This document shows, piece after piece, positions 1 through 8,543 of a DNA stretch of 52,000 nt. Position 1 is the stretch's first letter; each line of letters opens with the position of its first letter. Source of the DNA: Chloroflexota bacterium (GTDB lineage Bacteria > Chloroflexota > Anaerolineae > Anaerolineales > Villigracilaceae); the NCBI GenBank assembly GCA_013152325.1, contig JAADGN010000133.1:1-52000 (forward strand), written 5' to 3'. Both the position numbers and the translations under genes were made by a program. Below the pieces are notes generated by a model, which saw nothing but the letters and a program-made list of their open reading frames with translations, had not been told where the DNA came from and ran no database searches.

Positions 1-980
1 CAAACGGGTTCCCTGGGCACGGCTTGCAAGTCGATACCGATGGCTGCCAACAATATCTGAACACCGAGCATCACCGACAGCACAGGAATCATGATCGTGC
101 CGGTCGGGGCAGGGATGCCCAGGCGCGCATATTTGATCCACTTGATAACGCCAAAAATCAAGCCGAACAACAGCATGGGGATTCCGGTCAACAAATAGAT
201 CGATTCCATACTGAAATCCAACAGGAAATTTTTGACCACCATCCTGCGCAAGAGCAGGTAGGCAAGCTTCGGCGGGAATTCCCACAGCGTCTTTCCCACA
301 GACAGATTGGAGTTCTCATCGCCGTAAACCGCAGGGTAGGGGACGTCCCGGATCACTGCCCCCAGGAGATACAACTCACCCAGCATGGAGGTCTCAAAGA
401 AGTAGGAGCGGTCGATCCGTTCCAGCGGGAGCATGGACAAGACCTCCCCCCGAATGGCAAGGTATCCGTTGGTTGGGTCAAAACAATCCCAATACCCCGT
501 CGCGGCTTTGACCAGGAAGCCCAGCGCCATATTCCCGATTTGGCGGATCCGGGGCATGGCCTTCAGGGCGCTGAAATCGCGGAAGCGATTCCCCTTGACG
601 TAATCCGCCTCTCCGGCAACAAGCGGCGCCAGCAGGCTGCGAGGATCGTAATCGCTCATCTGCCCGTCGCCATCGATCTTGATGACAATTTGCGCATTTA
701 ACGCCAGCGCTTTGGCAAACCCGGACGCCATCGCCCCCCCCACGCCCTGATTCTTCCCGTGCCGCACCAACAGGATGCGCGAGTCCCGCGCCTGCATTGC
801 AGAAACAACCTCGCCCGTTCGGTCAGGGGAGGCATCATCCACGACAATGATGTGACGTATGTAGCTGGGGATACGCGCCAGCGTATCCTCGATCTGCTTT
901 TCCACCTTATAAGCAGGGACCACTGCCGCAATATTGTATCGAGCCAGGATTTCAACCGGAGGGATTTTTTCGGTAGGCAT
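1..980 (-). CDS. Family 2 glycosyltransferase (dolichol-phosphate-mannose synthase type), C-terminus cut by window edge
   Basis: The frame is open from an ATG at 980 to the window edge, about 326 codons. The N-terminal half has the GT-A fold signature: 'AAVVPAYKVE' near residue 18, 'IIVVDDASPD' near residue 46, and 'KIDGDGQ' containing the DxD-like metal/sugar-nucleotide site. The last roughly 90 visible residues include hydrophobic stretches ('LLTGIPMLLFGLIFGV' and a second one near the edge), so the enzyme is probably membrane-anchored. Such enzymes transfer a sugar from a nucleotide or polyprenyl donor; the acceptor cannot be told from sequence. The start lies about 10 nt after the stop of the upstream GH13 gene on the same strand, so the two may be co-transcribed. 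Confidence 0.85.
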   Translation of the reverse strand, partial: MPTEKIPPVEILARYNIAAVVPAYKVEKQIEDTLARIPSYIRHIIVVDDASPDRTGEVVSAMQARDSRILLVRHGKNQGVGGAMASGFAKALALNAQIVIKIDGDGQMSDYDPRSLLAPLVAGEADYVKGNRFRDFSALKAMPRIRQIGNMALGFLVKAATGYWDCFDPTNGYLAIRGEVLSMLPLERIDRSYFFETSMLGELYLLGAVIRDVPYPAVYGDENSNLSVGKTLWEFPPKLAYLLLRRMVVKNFLLDFSMESIYLLTGIPMLLFGLIFGVIKWIKYARLGIPAPTGTIMIPVLSVMLGVQILLAAIGIDLQAVPREPV

Positions 981-990
981 TGTATCTTTT

Positions 991-2559
991 TCACTCGTCC
1001 GCCAGCAGACAGACCTCATATGGCATCAATTCTAAACCATTACCGGAAAAAACGGACTTATCCTGGTGACCCGTGGAAAGCAATACCCGCCAGTCTTTCC
1101 CCGGCAAAAGCATCTGCTTCCGCCTGTCCGTAAAGTTCAACGCCACCAGCACAGTTTGGGACTCCATTTGGCGCAGGTAGGCCATCACGCCGCGCGGACT
1201 GGTCGTCAGCGGAACGAAGTCGCCGCGGCGCAGGGCAGGGTTTTCCCTGCGCAGGGCGATCAGTTTGCGGGTGAAGTTGAGCAGCGAGGCCGGGTCATCC
1301 AACTGGGCAGCGACGTTGCGGCGCACGTAATCGGGATGCACCGGCAACCAGGGGTCGCCGGTCGTGAACCCGGCATTGAGGGAGTCGTCCCATTGCATTG
1401 GGGAGCGGCAGCCATCGCGACCTTTATAGAACGGCCAGTATTTTTTGCCGGGCGGATCCACGATCTGGTCGCGCCGCAGAGGAACATCACGCATGCCGAT
1501 CTCCTCGCCATAATACAGGAAGGGCGTGCCGCGCAAGGTCAGCAGCATGGCCATGGCGACGATGGCGCGTGCATCATCTTCCCCCCGTGCGTAACGGGTG
1601 GCCGTGCGCGGAATATCGTGGTTGCTCAAAACGTAATTGGGCCAGGCCACGTCCCCGGTGGCCCGTTCCCATCGCTGAACGGCCTCCAAGAACTGGGCTG
1701 GGGAGAAACGACAGTCTTTGAAATCAAAGTTGAAGGCAGCATGCAGGCGGTCCGGGCCACAGTAGCGGGCGGCCTTTTCCGGCGTGGCGAGGAAAGTCTC
1801 TCCGACGGCATAACGCTGCGGGTACGAGTCCAAAATCCCGCGCAGTTCGTTCAACAGCGGGATCATCTCCGGCCGGTCACAGTCGTAGAGATGATGCTGG
1901 CGGTCGAAAGCGCGCAGCCCGAACTTGGGCGGGTTGTCGCGGAAATCAACATCCTTGAAATACGCGTTGAACACGTCCAGGCGGAAGCCGTCCACGCCGC
2001 GCTCCAGCCAGAAGCGCACCACGTCCAGCTGCGCCCGACGGACATCGGGGTTGCGCCAATTAACGTCCGGCTGCTCCTTAAGGAACATGTGATAGTAATA
2101 CTGGCCGCGTTCAGGGACGTATGTCCAGGCCTGGCCGCCAAAGACAGATTGCCAATTGTTCGGGCGGTCGCGCCAGATGTACCAGTCATGCTTTGGGTTG
2201 TCGCGATCGGCACGCGATTCCAAAAACCAGGGATGCTGATCAGATGTGTGATTCAGGACAAGGTCGAGGACGATGCGGATGCCGCGTTTGTGGGCCTCGT
2301 CCAGCAGGGCGTCGAAATCCGCCAACGCGCCGAAACGCGGATCCACATCCGTATGGTCACTGACGTCGTAACCAAAGTCCGCATCCGGGGTCGGATAAAA
2401 GGGGGAAAGCCAGACAGCATCGATACCCAAATCAGCCAGATAGTCGAGATGGGCCGTAATGCCAGGCAGGTCGCCCAAACCGTTGCCATCACTGTCCGCA
2501 AAAGAGCGCGGGTAAATCTGATAGATGATGCCATCACGCCACCATAAATAGTTGTCCAT
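991..2559 (-). CDS. GH13 alpha-glucosidase / oligo-1,6-glucosidase family
   Basis: The 522-residue protein has the normal length for an alpha-amylase-superfamily exo-glucosidase. It begins 'WWRDGIIYQIYPRSF', typical of oligo-1,6-glucosidases and trehalose-cleaving relatives. Conserved region I is 'DLVLNHTS' (about 99-106). The catalytic nucleophile is D195 in 'GFRLDVFN', the acid/base E254 in 'AVGETF', and the transition-state stabiliser D314 in 'LSNHD'. No signal peptide is visible, so it likely hydrolyses imported alpha-linked oligosaccharides in the cytoplasm. GAGGG lies about 9 nt before the ATG. Subfamily specificity (isomaltose, maltose, trehalose) cannot be fixed from these motifs alone. 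Confidence 0.9.
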   Translation of the reverse strand: MDNYLWWRDGIIYQIYPRSFADSDGNGLGDLPGITAHLDYLADLGIDAVWLSPFYPTPDADFGYDVSDHTDVDPRFGALADFDALLDEAHKRGIRIVLDLVLNHTSDQHPWFLESRADRDNPKHDWYIWRDRPNNWQSVFGGQAWTYVPERGQYYYHMFLKEQPDVNWRNPDVRRAQLDVVRFWLERGVDGFRLDVFNAYFKDVDFRDNPPKFGLRAFDRQHHLYDCDRPEMIPLLNELRGILDSYPQRYAVGETFLATPEKAARYCGPDRLHAAFNFDFKDCRFSPAQFLEAVQRWERATGDVAWPNYVLSNHDIPRTATRYARGEDDARAIVAMAMLLTLRGTPFLYYGEEIGMRDVPLRRDQIVDPPGKKYWPFYKGRDGCRSPMQWDDSLNAGFTTGDPWLPVHPDYVRRNVAAQLDDPASLLNFTRKLIALRRENPALRRGDFVPLTTSPRGVMAYLRQMESQTVLVALNFTDRRKQMLLPGKDWRVLLSTGHQDKSVFSGNGLELMPYEVCLLADE

Positions 2560-2679
2560 AAAGAACGACCCTCGCGATGTTTACATAGGTTTTGTGAAGT
2601 ATAACACCCTCTCTTTTTTCGCGTTAAAAGAGTGTTACAATCCGCTGAAAGGAAAACTTTTCTGCTATCATAGGTATAT
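2560..2679. promoter_or_regulatory. Divergent intergenic region between GH13 gene and sensor gene
   Basis: The 120-bp gap separates divergent genes, so it must carry promoters in both directions. On the plus strand, TATCAT (2666-2671) lies 8 nt before the ATG at 2680, and no Shine-Dalgarno sequence precedes that ATG. This suggests leaderless transcription. On the minus strand a GAGGG ribosome site precedes the GH13 start. No clear -35 box or operator was recognised. Confidence 0.4.
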
Positions 2680-3852
2680 ATGGCTGTTCCCGGAGAACGT
2701 ATCCTACTCGTCGAAAGCGACCCAGACATCAGCGACGTGATCGCGCGGCAGGCGCTTCAGCCGCTGGGGTATCAGGTTAAGGTTGTCGGCGATGCCAACA
2801 CTGCCATCAAACACGCGGTGAAAGCTTCTCCCGATATGGTCATCACCAACCTGAATCTGCCCGGGCTGAGCGGCAAAGATTTGCTGGTCGCGCTGAATTC
2901 GCAGGACATCGACATCCCGATCGTCATCCTGGCCGAGAAAGGGCAGGAGCATGATGTCATTCAGGCCTTCCGGCTGGGGGCCACGGATTATCTGCTCTGG
3001 CCGGCCCGCGAGGCCGAGGTCGTCTCATCGGTCGAACGCGCATTGAAGCAGGTACGGGCAGCCCGCGCCCGGCAGCAACTGGATCGGCGCCTGCAAGAGG
3101 CCAACCAGGAGCTGCAGCGCAAGGTGAGCGAACTGACCACCATGTTGGGCATCGGCAAAGCGGTCGTCTCGATCACCGACCAGCGCGTCCTGTTCGACAA
3201 GATCGTCGAAGGCGCGGTGGGCGTTGTCCGGGCGGATATGGGCTGGTTATTGCTGCGTGACGAGAACAAGAAAACCTTCCTTCTGACAGCACAGCGCAAT
3301 TTGCCAGACGCCTGGGCCAAAAAGATGCATCAACCCCTCGATGACGGGATCAGTTCGCTGGTTGCGCTTTCCGGCGAAACCCTGGTCATCCATGGCGCCC
3401 CGCTCAGGCGGTTCAAGATTTCCGGGTTGGGAAAATCGGCCGCCGTGGTACCGATCAAAGCCCGCCAGGAAGTTATCGGCCTGTTGGTGGTCGTACGCAA
3501 GGCGGAAAAACCTTTCGAACAGATCGCCCAAACGCTGCTTGAAGCCGTAGGCGATTACGCTTCGATCTCACTGGTCAACGCCCAGCTCTTCCGCGCCCTG
3601 AAACAGACTGCCGACGCTGCCCGCGCCGGCGAAGAACGTCAGAATGCCACTCTACGAGCACTGCGGGAGGCCCTGCAGGAAGAGGTAAAAGCAGCATCCT
3701 TCTCAATGGATCTTTTGCTGCACGGAAAAGTAGGTTCACTGGACGCCGAGCAAAAACAAGCTTTGCAGACCGCCCAGGCCGCGCTGCAGCGCCTTTCCCT
3801 GGCGGCAGAGCAGGCGATCTCGCCGATTACTCTGAGCGCCAAATCCGAGTAA
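2680..3852 (+). CDS. Pseudo-receiver plus GAF protein with a His-less HisKA-like tail
   Basis: Residues 1-125 have a response-regulator receiver fold, but the phospho-acceptor Asp is N57 ('ITNLNLPG'), the switch Thr is A85 ('ILAEKG') and the conserved Lys is W107 ('DYLLWPA'). Phosphorelay through this domain is therefore unlikely. A coiled-coil (about 128-155) leads to a GAF domain (about 160-300) of the small-molecule-binding type. The last 80 residues resemble a HisKA dimerisation helix pair ('LLLHGKVGSLDAEQ') with no His and no ATPase domain. The gene ends 25 nt before a full sensor kinase of similar design. I infer a dimerising sensor or partner subunit for that kinase, not a regulator that accepts phosphate. 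Confidence 0.8.
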   Translation: MAVPGERILLVESDPDISDVIARQALQPLGYQVKVVGDANTAIKHAVKASPDMVITNLNLPGLSGKDLLVALNSQDIDIPIVILAEKGQEHDVIQAFRLGATDYLLWPAREAEVVSSVERALKQVRAARARQQLDRRLQEANQELQRKVSELTTMLGIGKAVVSITDQRVLFDKIVEGAVGVVRADMGWLLLRDENKKTFLLTAQRNLPDAWAKKMHQPLDDGISSLVALSGETLVIHGAPLRRFKISGLGKSAAVVPIKARQEVIGLLVVVRKAEKPFEQIAQTLLEAVGDYASISLVNAQLFRALKQTADAARAGEERQNATLRALREALQEEVKAASFSMDLLLHGKVGSLDAEQKQALQTAQAALQRLSLAAEQAISPITLSAKSE

Positions 3853-3877
3853 CAAACTGGAATAATTTGCCAACGTA

Positions 3878-5803
3878 ATGTCAAAACCTGATTTGATTCT
3901 TCTCGCCCTCGACGAATCCCCCACGTTACACCTGATGGAACGTGCACTGCACGCTGCAGGGTATTTAACGGCCATCGCGCGTGAGCGCACAGCCCTTGAC
4001 AAGGCCCTGCAAGAGAACACGCCCGCGCTGGTTTTGTTGAGCGAAACGCTCGATGGGGAAAAGGGCGCACAACTTGTCGAGGAAATCCTCGGCCGTTTTC
4101 CCACGCTTCCGATCTTGTTTCTCGCGGCGCAAAATTCGGCTGTGCTCATGCAGGAAGCATTGCAAGCCGGCATCAGCGGCTACCTCCAGCCTCCCCTGCA
4201 CACACAAGACATCGTCGACGCGGTGGAAAGCAGCCTGAAACGCGCGCACTATATGGGAGACTGGGTCCGCCGCGAGGTCAAGCGAACGACCGCCTCCCTC
4301 GAGAAACGCGTCAACGAGTTGGAAACACTCGTCAAGCTTGGACGCGACATCACGGGGACGCTCGACCTGGATACCGTGTTGAACAACGTGGTCACTGCGG
4401 CGGTCAAATTGACCAACGCGGAGGAAGGCAGCCTGCTCCTGCTCGACGAGAAGAGCGGCGAACTGTACATGCGCTCCGGACACAACTTCGAGGAGGGATT
4501 CGCCAAATCATTCCGCCTGCCTGTCAAGGACACGCTTGCCGGCCAGGTCATCCAAACCGGCAAACCGGTGATGCTCAGCGAGACTGCGCTCCACAAAATC
4601 AAGACGGCTTACCTGGTGCAATCACTGATCTACGTTCCCCTGCGACAGAAAGAGCGCGTCATTGGCGTGCTGGGCGTGGACAACCGCCAGCACAAAATCC
4701 CTTTCAGTAATCGCGACGCCCTGCTCATGTCGATCCTGGCCGACTACGCCGCCGTGGCCATCGAAAATGCGCGGCTCTACCAGATCTCGGAAAACGAACG
4801 CACCAAGTTCGAGACCATTTTCTCCAACATGGAAGATGGTCTCATGATTCTGGATGCCGACCAACGCATCCTGCTGGTCAACAACATGATCTGTGCGGCC
4901 TTTGGGCTGAACGCATCTGCACTGCAAGACAAGCTTGTTACGGAAGCCATCACGCATGCCGACCTGCTCAATTTGCTGCAACGCAGCAACAAAGACCCCC
5001 TGCGGTATCACGAGATCAATTTCGATGACGGGCGCGTCTTCAACGCCCAGTACACCCCGATCCCCGGCGTGGGATCGGCCATCACCATGCAGGACATCAC
5101 CTACCTGAAAGAACTCGACCGGCTGAAAGATGACTTTGTCCACACCGTCTCACACGATCTGCGCTCCCCGCTGACGGCGGTCCTGGGGTACGCCGAGCTG
5201 CTTGAGCGCATCGGGGAACTCAACGACCAGCAACGTGAATTCGTGAGACGCATCCAAAGCAGCGTCCAGGACATTACCGCACTGGTCAACGACCTGCTCG
5301 ACTTGGGACGCATCGAGGCCGGCTTCGATACGCATCGCGAAATCATCAAGTTGGACGGCATCCTGCAATACACGCTTGCCAACCTGGAACATCGGGTCAA
5401 AAAGAAGAAGCAAACCCTGAATGTTGAGATCGCCCCACAACTTCCACCCCTGCGCGGCAATCCCATCCGCTTGCGCCAGATGCTGGACAACCTGATCGGC
5501 AACGCGATCAAGTACACGCCAGCCGGAAATGACGTCCAGATCAAACTACGTTCCGAAGGCAACCAGATCATCCTGCAGGTTTCAGATAATGGGCCGGGAA
5601 TTCCCGCCGACGATCAGCCGCACATCTTTGACAAATTCTACCGCGCCAGCAACGTTCCTTCCGGCTCATCCGGCTCCGGGCTGGGGCTGGCCATTGTCAA
5701 AACAATTGTCGAGGGCCATCAGGGGCGAATTTGGGTTGAATCCACGCTGAACAAAGGCACAACGTTCTTTGTGGTTTTACCCGCCTACAAACCCGAACAG
5801 TAA
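3878..5803 (+). CDS. Hybrid-like sensor histidine kinase: pseudo-receiver, GAF, PAS, HisKA, HATPase
   Basis: The order of domains is receiver-like (1-122), coiled coil, GAF (about 150-302), PAS (about 308-412), HisKA (about 413-480) and HATPase_c (about 525-640). The kinase core looks intact: phospho-acceptor H426 in 'HTVSHDLRSP', N-box 'NLIGNAIKYTP', G1 'DNGPGIP' and G2 'GSGLGLAIVK'. The N-terminal receiver is degenerate, with S55 for Asp, A83 for Thr and Q104 for Lys. There is no membrane segment, so the kinase should be cytoplasmic, sensing ligands through GAF or PAS. No cognate response regulator lies next to it. It follows the 2680 gene in the same direction and is probably its operon partner. 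Confidence 0.92.
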   Translation: MSKPDLILLALDESPTLHLMERALHAAGYLTAIARERTALDKALQENTPALVLLSETLDGEKGAQLVEEILGRFPTLPILFLAAQNSAVLMQEALQAGISGYLQPPLHTQDIVDAVESSLKRAHYMGDWVRREVKRTTASLEKRVNELETLVKLGRDITGTLDLDTVLNNVVTAAVKLTNAEEGSLLLLDEKSGELYMRSGHNFEEGFAKSFRLPVKDTLAGQVIQTGKPVMLSETALHKIKTAYLVQSLIYVPLRQKERVIGVLGVDNRQHKIPFSNRDALLMSILADYAAVAIENARLYQISENERTKFETIFSNMEDGLMILDADQRILLVNNMICAAFGLNASALQDKLVTEAITHADLLNLLQRSNKDPLRYHEINFDDGRVFNAQYTPIPGVGSAITMQDITYLKELDRLKDDFVHTVSHDLRSPLTAVLGYAELLERIGELNDQQREFVRRIQSSVQDITALVNDLLDLGRIEAGFDTHREIIKLDGILQYTLANLEHRVKKKKQTLNVEIAPQLPPLRGNPIRLRQMLDNLIGNAIKYTPAGNDVQIKLRSEGNQIILQVSDNGPGIPADDQPHIFDKFYRASNVPSGSSGSGLGLAIVKTIVEGHQGRIWVESTLNKGTTFFVVLPAYKPEQ

Positions 5804-5832
5804 CCATCCGGAGAAAACCCTCCTTAAAGCAT

Positions 5833-5870
5833 GCCTCCGCTCGGGCACATGACCCGGCGGAGGCTTTCGC
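5833..5870 (+). terminator. Intrinsic terminator after the sensor kinase gene
   Basis: GCCTCCGC (5833-5840) pairs with GCGGAGGC (5857-5864). CGGG/CCCG extends the stem to 12 bp with a single bulged T and a 7-nt loop. The following sequence is only TTTCGCC, so the U-tract is weak. Confidence 0.6.
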
Positions 5871-5962
5871 CAAAGGAGGAGACAGTGAGGAGCATCTTAG
5901 GGAGGTATATTGTTCCGTCTCCACATTAATCATAACGCATGGCAGTTGATAAAACAAAGTCG

Positions 5963-5987
5963 AAAGTCACAGATTGTTCGTGACTTT
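5963..5987 (-). terminator. Putative terminator overlapping the end of the N-glycosidase gene
   Basis: AAAGTCAC (5963-5970) and GTGACTTT (5980-5987) form a perfect 8-bp stem with a 9-nt loop. Read on the minus strand, the hairpin overlaps the stop codon and is followed by a T-rich run (TTTCGACTTTGTTTT). Confidence 0.45.
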
Positions 5988-6395
5988 ATTCACAAAGTCG
6001 CGTGCGGACAAAACGGCCCCTTGGGGATCCTGATACGGCTGTACCCGCAGGGACGAATGCGGGTTGCCGGTGATCATTTTCGAGACGGGACGCCCTTCCT
6101 GGTATAGGCACAGCACCGGCTTTCCCAGGTTGAGCGCAAAACCGATCTCATATCCCACCCCGTGCGAGGGGATGCTGACCTCAGCGATCAAGGCATCGCA
6201 AGCACGGATCCAGTCCACGTCGCGGAGGTAAACATCGCGCGGCGAAACGACCTTCTCCAGGTCTACGACGCCCGCTTCGGCCAAATGCGCGGTCGGGATC
6301 TCATGGCCGTCTTCCAGCAAGGCATGCGTGATCTCCTGATAGACCGTCTCATACTCTCTGCCCCCGGTGATTGAGCAGGCAAAATAGATGTTCAT
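5967..6395 (-). CDS. Nucleoside 2-deoxyribosyltransferase superfamily, DNPH1/Rcl-like N-glycosidase
   Basis: The 142-residue protein has the features of the Rcl/DNPH1 branch: N-terminal 'IYFACSITGGREYET', a central 'RDVYLRDVDWI' and the active-site segment 'AEVSIPSHGVGYEIG', whose Glu is the expected nucleophile. Known members cleave the N-glycosidic bond of 2'-deoxynucleoside 5'-monophosphates or swap bases between deoxyribonucleosides. Length matches DNPH1. It is the last gene of the minus-strand run that begins with ssb, consistent with a role in nucleotide-pool cleaning. That link is inferred from context. No good ribosome site is seen before the ATG. Confidence 0.75.
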   Translation of the reverse strand: MNIYFACSITGGREYETVYQEITHALLEDGHEIPTAHLAEAGVVDLEKVVSPRDVYLRDVDWIRACDALIAEVSIPSHGVGYEIGFALNLGKPVLCLYQEGRPVSKMITGNPHSSLRVQPYQDPQGAVLSARDFVNKVTNNL

Positions 6396-6459
6396 GTCAA
6401 TTCAAGCGAAAGCCTTCGTTGCAGGAAATTCCCCACCCAATGGCCGAGTGGTTGCCACG

Positions 6460-7080
6460 TCAGGAACGAGGCAGCCGCGAGAAAAGCGAGTCGCCGCCTG
6501 TTTTTTTCTTCGGCTGGGCAAGTTCCCCGCCGGTGCGCAGCGACTCAAGCTCGGCGCTGAATCGCATCCAATCTTTGACCAGGATAACGATATGGGGCGT
6601 CTTGTCCTTAAAGAAGAACGGCGAGAGGAAAAAGCGCAAGATGGCCTGCGGCATGGGATACCCGTTCAGGTCGATCACGATAGCCGTCTTCGACATCAGC
6701 GGGGCCATCACGTCACGCGTCCAGCCGGAAAGCTTGGAAGGCGGAAACAGGGCATGCATCTCCGAGGCCGTTGTTTTGTGAAACCGCCTGTAGGAGATGT
6801 TCAGGCGCAAAAAGGGCGTCACGAGCCGCAAATGATCCGCATACGGGCGCACGTAGGCCGCTTTTCGAACGAGAAAAAGGAAAAGCGTCATGAGCAGGAC
6901 AAGCCCGCCCATCGCCAGCAGTCCTATACCGCGCCAGGGTTCATCCCGCACAACCTGAAGACGCGAAACCGGCCACCACAGGCCGATCAATGCCAGTCCC
7001 AGCGCCAGCGTAGCCGGCCACCAGCGATTGAGCATATATTCATAAATCACGAGGGGATAACGACGTCCAGCTCGAGCCAT
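6460..7080 (-). CDS. Two-helix membrane protein with a PH-like cytosolic domain, unknown function
   Basis: The 206-residue protein has two hydrophobic segments near the N-terminus ('WWPATLALGLALIGLWW', and 'IGLLAMGGLVLLMTLFLFL'). A soluble region follows that begins 'YADHLRLVTPFLRLNISY', resembling bacterial PH-like domains that sit after a membrane hairpin. The C-terminal tail is Lys/Ser-rich. The start lies 6 nt after the translin stop, so it should be co-transcribed. I do not recognise a specific family; the PH assignment rests on layout, not on a diagnostic motif. Confidence 0.65.
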   Translation of the reverse strand: MARAGRRYPLVIYEYMLNRWWPATLALGLALIGLWWPVSRLQVVRDEPWRGIGLLAMGGLVLLMTLFLFLVRKAAYVRPYADHLRLVTPFLRLNISYRRFHKTTASEMHALFPPSKLSGWTRDVMAPLMSKTAIVIDLNGYPMPQAILRFFLSPFFFKDKTPHIVILVKDWMRFSAELESLRTGGELAQPKKKTGGDSLFSRLPRS

Positions 7081-7086
7081 GGCAAC

Positions 7087-7740
7087 TTAAGATTCCTTTT
7101 TTGTTTCTTCGTCATTAAGTTGAGCGCTCAACCGCGAGATGGACCGCTCGAGAAACTCACCCCGCAGACTGAAAGTGACATCGCCGCGCGTGCGCTCGAT
7201 GATGCTGCGCGCGATGTCGGTCTGACGACGGAGGCCGTGGGTAATGGCGTCCGGGTAATCCATCGTCACCAGAACGGCGTAAATCTCATCCATGTATCCC
7301 AACAAGCGTTCCGTCTCTTCAGAGTAGCCGTGACGGAGAATATCCAAGATACGCCGCCGCAGCTCGCCGACAACTTCAGACAATCCCTTCAGGTAAGTCG
7401 CTTCGGGGACATCCAACTCTTCCGGCAGCACCAACGGCCGGTCGTTGATCAGCGCACACGTCACGTTGGCCTCAACGAATTCTTTTAAAGCATCCTGGGT
7501 GTAGCCTGCATAATACAGATCAGGATACGCCGCCAAATCGTTTCTCAGGGCGTCGGCCAATTTGCTTGCATCTGCCAGGTGTTGATTCATCACGTCCGTG
7601 TCGCCGCGATGGACAGCACGGATCGCCAGGGCGCAGTGACGGGTCAGGGAGCGCGCCTGGGTCAACGCCTGGTCGCGGGCCACCGTGCGCGCGTCAAATT
7701 TCTGCCGTATCTGTTCGGCAATCGTTTCGAGTCTATGCAT
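7087..7740 (-). CDS. Translin family protein
   Basis: The 217-residue all-helical protein matches translin in length and in its C-terminal signature: 'YPDAITHGLRR' followed by 'RSIIERTRGDVTFSLR', then a closing helix. Archaeal and bacterial members share this ending. Translins form octameric shells that bind single-stranded nucleic acid, and the TRAX partner can be a nuclease. I could not identify a catalytic acidic triad here, so RNase activity is not claimed. Its position between DUF3467 and a membrane gene, two genes from ssb, suggests a link to single-stranded nucleic acid metabolism (inference). Confidence 0.75.
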   Translation of the reverse strand: MHRLETIAEQIRQKFDARTVARDQALTQARSLTRHCALAIRAVHRGDTDVMNQHLADASKLADALRNDLAAYPDLYYAGYTQDALKEFVEANVTCALINDRPLVLPEELDVPEATYLKGLSEVVGELRRRILDILRHGYSEETERLLGYMDEIYAVLVTMDYPDAITHGLRRQTDIARSIIERTRGDVTFSLRGEFLERSISRLSAQLNDEETKKES

Positions 7741-7746
7741 GAAGGT

Positions 7747-8079
7747 TCACTTTTCCGAAGGTTTGTCGGGCGGCAAGAAAGGCTTGAAGAGATGCTCCGC
7801 CAGCGAGGAGTTTTTGGGGATGGTAATTTCGCCAAAGGCCGCCTCGTAGCGGGCCAGGTTCTCGCCCAACGCCCGATACAGTAATTTGGCACTTAACGGC
7901 GTCATCAAAACACGGGCGCGGACCTTGGCCGTTTTCTCCCCAGGCAAGAGGTGTGCGAAGTCGAGTACGAGATCCGCCGGGGAATGGGCGATGCGCACCA
8001 GGTTGGCGTAGGTCGTCTCGATATCCGGCGGGACGACCATCGTCACGGTTGGGCGCTGGGAAGCGGGCTTGTTAGGCAT
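7747..8079 (-). CDS. DUF3467 family protein
   Basis: The 110-residue protein carries the DUF3467 pattern: 'YANLVRIAHSPADLVLDF', then 'RARVLMTPLSAKLLYRAL', then 'LARYEAAFGEI'. The family is small, soluble and of unknown function, widespread in Chloroflexota and several other phyla. The gene lies 18 nt after ssb and 6 nt before translin on the same strand, so the three are probably one transcript. No catalytic motif is visible. Confidence 0.85.
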   Translation of the reverse strand: MPNKPASQRPTVTMVVPPDIETTYANLVRIAHSPADLVLDFAHLLPGEKTAKVRARVLMTPLSAKLLYRALGENLARYEAAFGEITIPKNSSLAEHLFKPFLPPDKPSEK

Positions 8080-8097
8080 ATTCGATTTCCAAATTCT

Positions 8098-8517
8098 CTA
8101 AAAGGGGATGTCATCTTCCGGCGCGCTTGGCCCGGCGGTTCCCGGAGCATTCGTCGCGGTCTCAGCCTCGCTGCGAGTCGAGAGGAAACGCACTGTCTGC
8201 GCGGTGACTTCAAAGGACGCGCGCGGCGAACCGTCCTGCGCCGTCCAGATGCGGGGGCCGCCGGTGGCGGGGTCGGCGGTCAGACGGCCTTCGATCAGCA
8301 CCTTCGAGCCTCTGCGCAGATACTGGTTGCAGGTCTCAGCCAATCTGCCCCAGGCCGAGATGCGGAACCAGGTGGTCTCTTTCACCTTCTCGCCGCTGTT
8401 GGACGTGTACTGGCGATTGGTGGCAACCGAGAAACTGGTCACGGCCTGACCGGAAGGTGTGTAGCGCATTTCCGGGTCCTTGCCCAGATTGCCGACAATG
8501 ATGAGTGTTTGATACAT
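8098..8517 (-). CDS. ssb: Single-stranded DNA-binding protein
   Basis: The 139-residue protein has an N-terminal OB fold ('LIIVGNLGKDPEMRYTPSG', 'VATNR', 'TTWFRISAWG'). A flexible linker leads to the acidic tip 'EDDIPF', which in SSB recruits replication and repair partners. It binds single-stranded DNA, normally as a tetramer. A strong site (GAGGAGA) precedes the ATG. It is the first gene of a minus-strand run with DUF3467, translin and a DNPH1-like enzyme. Confidence 0.95.
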   Translation of the reverse strand: MYQTLIIVGNLGKDPEMRYTPSGQAVTSFSVATNRQYTSNSGEKVKETTWFRISAWGRLAETCNQYLRRGSKVLIEGRLTADPATGGPRIWTAQDGSPRASFEVTAQTVRFLSTRSEAETATNAPGTAGPSAPEDDIPF

Positions 8518-8543
8518 GGGGAAATCTCCTCTACGTATTGGTG

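Noticed and set aside
1066-2547. 493-residue plus-strand open frame
   Set aside because: Antisense to the GH13 gene, whose catalytic residues are all present.
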